Positions 37,101-43,100 of a DNA stretch of 64,000 nucleotides are shown piece by piece (position 1 is the first letter of the stretch; the number at the start of each line of letters is the position of its first letter). The stretch comes from Dendrolimus kikuchii (lineage: Eukaryota > Arthropoda > Insecta > Lepidoptera > Lasiocampidae). Under the pieces are notes generated by a model, which was given only the letters and a program-made list of their open reading frames with translations, did no database searches and was not told the DNA's origin. The stretch lies in NCBI GenBank assembly GCA_019925095.2, contig CM034406.1:17174388-17238387 (forward strand), in the 5' to 3' direction. A program made the position numbers and the translations under genes.

Positions 37101-40100
37101 GCGTAGCGCGGTAATAGACATCTTGACAGTCATGGGTGGCATTATTATCATCATCACTATTATCGACTGATGATATTTCATTATTCTCAGAAGTTCCAGA
37201 CACATTACACGAGCTATGATGCGGATTAGCTACGTCATTGGAAGCTGGAGTAGCACTAGCAACAAGCGACTTCGGTAAGCTATGTATATCACACGTGGGC
37301 TGAGCGGAAAACGATAAGGACTTGCTTGGTACAGCTAAAGTCGAAGCGGGTATATGAAATGCGGTTCGATCACCACTTTCAACATCGTGACTATAAGAAG
37401 CCATTGATGTCGGTATTGTCTCATTGCGGCTAGAAAAAACTTGCGAATTATTAAGTGATGATGGCACAGAGCTAAAAGATAAGTCAGCGTTTGTCAGAAA
37501 TGTCTGCGGTATATAAGGATCAGGTTGCGCGGAAAATTGCAATGTTTGCATTGATGTGCTTGATACAGCAACAGGTGATTGCAATGCGGTTGGCCTACCA
37601 TTTATAACATTATTGCAATCTACTGACATATTCTTTGATTCCACTCTCCTAATTATTGCCTTTATTTTGCAAAATAATTCTTCGAAGGGAATCATTGCTT
37701 CATAATCAGGCACGGCACCTGGCACAGTCATAAGAAGTACCTCGTTATATTTGTTGGCGGTATCCTTAAATTGCGTGCGAATATTGTCCAAAGTCGCGGC
37801 ATATCCTTGAAAGCATTGCAGACATTCTGTACTATCGAAGGCCTGCAGCGATTTTTTATATATTAATTGAAGGACTTCGAACAAACTATCTTGTCGCGCT
37901 TTCAAAGTAATTAATTCAATGTTGTCATCAATGTTCAATGTGGATGACATATTGATGACAAATTTAATCCAATTTAAATTAGGAAGAACAAAAAACAAAT
38001 GCGGTTAATTGACAAATATGTCGCGGAAAATCGATAAAATGTTATATGGTGAAATAACGCGAGATGAAATATGATTTAATGAATGACAAACTTAATTATA
38101 TTTATTTCTACTAATAGAAATAACACTCGGCTAAGGGTTGCCTAAACGTGCGGGTGCGAGTAATTAATATAGCTTAGACAAACACCTATAAGACCAAGGG
38201 CGGTGAAAAAAGAGGAAGTGGAGCGGTAATTTTCCTAGCTCTAAAGCTAGGAAACACACGAATGCGAAAAAGCGGTATATGATATGCCTATGGTATGGCT
38301 ATAAATATAGGAAATCCGGCTCGATTACGCCAAAATTACGCGTAACGAGTATCCGGCTCGAAGGACCATTTGGTGCGGCGGCGCTGGGTTTAGCGGGAAG
38401 CGAACTGTGTCAAATTTGCGGGATAAAGAAGTGTGGGACAATTTTGATGGGAATTTGAGAACGAGCACGCACTTACCTGGTTAATGGGAATGAAATGCGG
38501 CTGCTCCTCTGCCCTCGGTCCACCTCACTTCACTTTATTTGTTATAATTTATATTATATATTTTTATTTGATGCGGAGCGGGTTATTTATATAAAACATA
38601 TATTATTTATATTTAATTAGGGTTGCGGGCGCGATATAGGTATTTTATGTTATGTTATTTTATATATATATTTACATTTGCGGTGCGATTTAATTTATTT
38701 TATCTTATGACATGAGATGAATGATTGACGTGACGTGCGAAAGGGGACGCGCCGTCAGATTTAAAGGAAGAATTTAAATAAGTCGAAGAAAAGTATGAAT
38801 AGGTCGAAAGGAGGTTTACATGGCGGTACCAGTGTTCTAAATTTAAACATTTAGTATGTTTGGTGGCCAGTACCATGTCACACCAAATTTAAAAAAAACT
38901 TTTTGTTACAACACTACTAATGCCGGAACACAACTCAAGGTTGCTCTAGACCGGGAGTGGTAGCCATCCAGACTGGCAAATCCCAACTTTTAACCGACTT
39001 CCAAAAGGAGGAGGTTCTAAATTCGGCTGTATTTTTTCTAAAGTAGTTTATTAAATAATTATTTTTTTAAATTCGACTATTTTTTATTATTAGTCTGCAA
39101 AATTGAATATAGATTATTATTAAACATACTTTTAATTAGATATTTTTTTTAGCAATGGTCATTATGGTTACGTTCCATTAGGGACTCACAACGACCGCGA
39201 TTTTTCCCGTTCCACTTGTTTGCCGGCGTTAGAATCGTAAACCCATGTGGAACAGTTATCTGACCCACCTCGTGACATGGGTCGTTGTGTGATCAAAAAT
39301 GATGACGTCAAGTGATGTTTTCGCCATGACAACAACAACCGCGGTCGCCTTGTGGAACGGCTGACGGAGCATTTTGGTCGTTGTGAGCTACTAATGGAAC
39401 GCGCTGTATCTACTCTTAATCAAATAAACAATTACGTCTGTAGGTGGCAGCAGTGCTCTGTTTCAATCTTTAAAGGACTCGAGTATGACGGATGAATTCG
39501 GAAAATTTCTTACCCTGTTCAAGAGTTGGCCGTCGTCAGCGATTATACTCGTCATTATAATATTTTGCAAAATACTTACTGAATTTGCAAGCAACTCGAC
39601 TGTTGTGTATTGCATGCTGCCAAGTATCGCTAAATTTGTAAATATAATATTATTACTAATACTAAACGATATACACGTAAGACTGCTTTCTTTATTCTTT
39701 AATTATTACTAGCTACACCCGGCATGCGTTGCAATGTCATGAAATTAAAAACAAAAATGTATATTCTGTTTTTTGGGCCAAAAAACCTCGCGGGCGTTGT
39801 AGTTGGGTCATTTTTACAAGCTTTTTATTAACTTGCAATGAATGTATGTATGTAAGTTCGGGTGGAATCTTGCAAGTTAAATTTGACCAACTTCCCGGTT
39901 TCCGATTGAGTTGAAATTTCGCACGCATATGTATATCGCGTGACAATGCAATAATATGATACCACGGAGTTGATCTGATGTTGGAGTCGGAAGGTGGCCA
40001 TAGGAATTCCTGTACTAAACAAGATAGACCCGTCGTGTTTGGGCTCATTTTACTTGTCTTGGCTAGCACTCTGCGGCTACATGATACCCAGGATCTCAAA

Positions 40101-43100
40101 AGCTTGTATTTAAAAACCTTTTTAAAAAAGCTTATTTAAATCGCAGCAGAAGGGAGGAAGGTTAGCATTGAAGAAAACCAGTGTTGTGTTGGATAAAACG
40201 CCGCCACAGCAATAAGCTGAGTATACCGTATGCGTTGAAAATGCGACGTACATGTTCTTAAAACTTGTTTCTTTTTACTATGATTTGTAATTACTGTAAA
40301 GACGTCGCTATTTCTTCAAATATTTTTTTTTCTTTATTTATTATTTATATATAAGTAATAAAGTTGGGATGGATATTTATTAATTATTTATTACTCAATC
40401 ACGCTAGAACGGCTGACCGCATATAGATGTAAATGCCGCGGGTAAAAGCTAGTCATTCATATTAAAATCAGGTATAACACACATGGCACTAGATAGGACA
40501 ATATATATAAGTATAGATAAGGCCGACACTGCACATGCACTTCCTCACAACACCAGCATGTAACAGATACATTCTACATTAGTATAAGTTTAGTATTAAA
40601 ACTAGAATAATTTAATATAATAAGTTATTCGTAAGATACATACACCTCAACACAAAAATCAATAAATTAATGTCACACACAAGAACCAAAATAACTAATA
40701 AGCGTGTTAAATTTAAAAAATTAAATCTAGAAATTAAGTTGTAAAAAAGGGTACGGAACTGGAGTCCGTAGAGTTTTTAATAATAAACAAAAATCAGGTA
40801 TAATGAAAAACATGGGCGTAGGTAGAATTATTTTCGGGAAGGCGCATCTGCTTCTACATGTTAAATTGAATTTGTCAGGGGCGGATTTAGAAATATGACG
40901 CCTGTAGCCTATTCAAAGTTTACCGCCCCTACCGATAAATCACAATTTTTTTTGACAATGAAATTGTAACTACGATTTGTGTACATATCGTGAGACGTGT
41001 ATAGTCTTGAATTAGATCTCCTTTTTATCGTAATTTGAAGATTGGTATATAAAAAAATTGGCCTCAAATTTGCCGACCCTCCAAAATTTGCCGCCCTAGG
41101 CTCCAGCCTATTGGTAAATCCACCACTGGAATCTGTGCACTACTACGTGTTGCAGGCTTCAAAGGGGAGTACGAAGTTCCAATTTACTTTGGTACTTGTC
41201 ATATGTTTTGAATTTACGAAAGCGGCCGGTTTTTTTAATAAATTACCAAATCCGTGGGCAGTCAAATTTTTCAGTCTTCAAAATAAGCAAGCTTACAAAA
41301 ATTATTTCTACGGTGCAGAGCTTTATATGCCACGTGAATCCTCACTACTTCATGCTCGCTTCCACGCTGATCTCTTCGCTGCCGTTCCATCTGGTCACTG
41401 GAGCTCCCATCAACGCGCTGGTCTGCGCCTATATGCACATACCGCCATGGAAAATGGTAAATTCCATAAACTTATATACAAGTCGATGGACTTTTCAAAC
41501 ATAGATTTGCGTAGTAGAAATATCGAGCCTTTACCGCCATTTGTTGTAGGTAAGCGACATTTGGACGTAAGTATATTTTTTGTTGCAAAAGGTATTTTAA
41601 ACTATTATTCTGTTGCATGACAAGAGTTATGAATGTCAAAGAAACAAGTGAGGTGTGTAAGAATAAGCCTGAATGGCGCTCTGTTGTTCGTGCCTACCCC
41701 GCAAGGGAACTGGCGTGAAGTTATGTATGTATGTATTCTGTTCTAAGACTTTCAGGTTTTGGTTCACTAGGGTCTAATCTAATTACAACTGAGTCTTAAA
41801 ACAAAATAATAGTTTAAAATACATTTTCCATCAAAACATATACATACATACATACATACATAACTTCACGCCAGTTCCCTTGCGGGGTAGGCACGAACAA
41901 CAGAGCGCCATTTAGGCTTATTCTTACACACCTCACTTGCTTCTTTGACATTCATAACTCTTGTCATGCACGCTCGTCTGTTCTTAAGGCTCCTGACATC
42001 ACCCTCCGCTAGTACACGATCAATTTGATCATGGAAAGTGTGTCGTGGCCTTCCACGACTTCTGCATCCATCCACTTTTGCATTGTATATCTGTTTAGTC
42101 ATTCTTTCATCATGCATTCTTTCCACATGCCCGAACCACCGGAGCATTCCTTTTCTTACCTTCACCCCGACACTCTCTTTCAAAACATATATTTAGGTCC
42201 AAAAGTCACTTACAATAAATTTGCGGCAAAGGCTCGATATGGACAAACCATAATATCGAGCCTTTACAGCCATTTTATCGAAATCGACATTTGGACCTAA
42301 GTACTTACATTTTTTTGTTGCAAAACGTATTTTAAAATATTATTTTGTTTTCAGACTTACAGTTTTCGATTTAGTAGGGTCTAATCCAACTAAAGTTCGC
42401 TCCCGATTACACTTTCGTGTCGAAGTTGTACGCTTTCTTTTTGTTGAATTTTTGTTTTTTTACGAGTTGTTGTTCTTGTTTTAAATTAATTTTTTGTTAT
42501 GAGTATTATTGTTTTTAAAGATGACGACACGTAACTTTTAACTGTGTATATTTTATTCATAACCCCTAATAAACTTCTCGAATTCCTCTCCTTTCTTTAA
42601 ATTTCTTCTAAACAGAAATATTTAAAAATAAATGATGGCAATGACCACAGAATAATTACAAGCAATAAAACTGACCATATTTTTGCATTAAATGTACTAT
42701 GTGCGAACTTACCCCCACTACGCCAAAACCTGGCCGGGGACTATAGATGGCTCTTAATTAGTAATATTATAACAAAAAATAAATAATCTTACACGAATCT
42801 TTAAATAAAACGTAGTTGTGGGCAGTAATGCGGTCAAGAGATAATGCTCGGAGAGTTCGGCCACAATGAAGCTTTATATTGTTACAACCTAGACGCCGAC
42901 AAAAACAAATTCACACCTGCATACCTGTAAAAACACATTTTATTACCTTTCGGCATTTGGACTTCTTTTGCTTACTTATTTATTGACATGCGTTTACTAA
43001 TTATTCTAGAGAACAGTCCATTGTTTTATTGGACTCGTTTATGGCCGTTGCGGTCGACTCATTAGCCAGGTGTGTCGAATTTAAAGTACAAACTGATTCT

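Larger units (their letters stand above)
34171..38831 (-). mobile_element. Non-autonomous LTR retrotransposon (family L)
   Basis: Two direct LTRs (34171-34652 and 38371-38831) flanked by GTGTT (34166-34170 and 38832-38836). Orientation is minus: next to the right LTR lies a primer-binding site, next to the left LTR a purine tract GGGGGAAA (minus, 34653-34660). One frame (36238-37998) looks gag/protease-like; reverse transcriptase, RNase H and integrase are absent, so it must borrow a partner's enzymes. A 5-bp duplication and the gag style suggest a BEL/Pao relative; this is inference. The whole element is peppered with GCGG/AGCG words on plus, in coding and non-coding parts alike, unlike its flanks. 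It lies in the SLC13 intron between exons 33914 and 39444, antisense to the gene. Confidence 0.85.
41527..42400. repeat. Short segmental duplication
   Basis: 41527-41610 plus 41735-41790 (ATCGAGCCTTTACCGCCATT, GACATTTGGAC, TAGGGTCTAATC) recurs at 42243-42400. Insertion of the 120-bp family B piece splits the first copy only. Just downstream of SLC13 exon 41319-41456. Confidence 0.7.

Noticed and set aside
41042..41620. 192-codon plus frame over 41042-41620
   Set aside because: It overlaps the SLC13 exon in the wrong frame; the exon's own frame (SFICHVNPHYFMLAST) fits the family and its splice phases.
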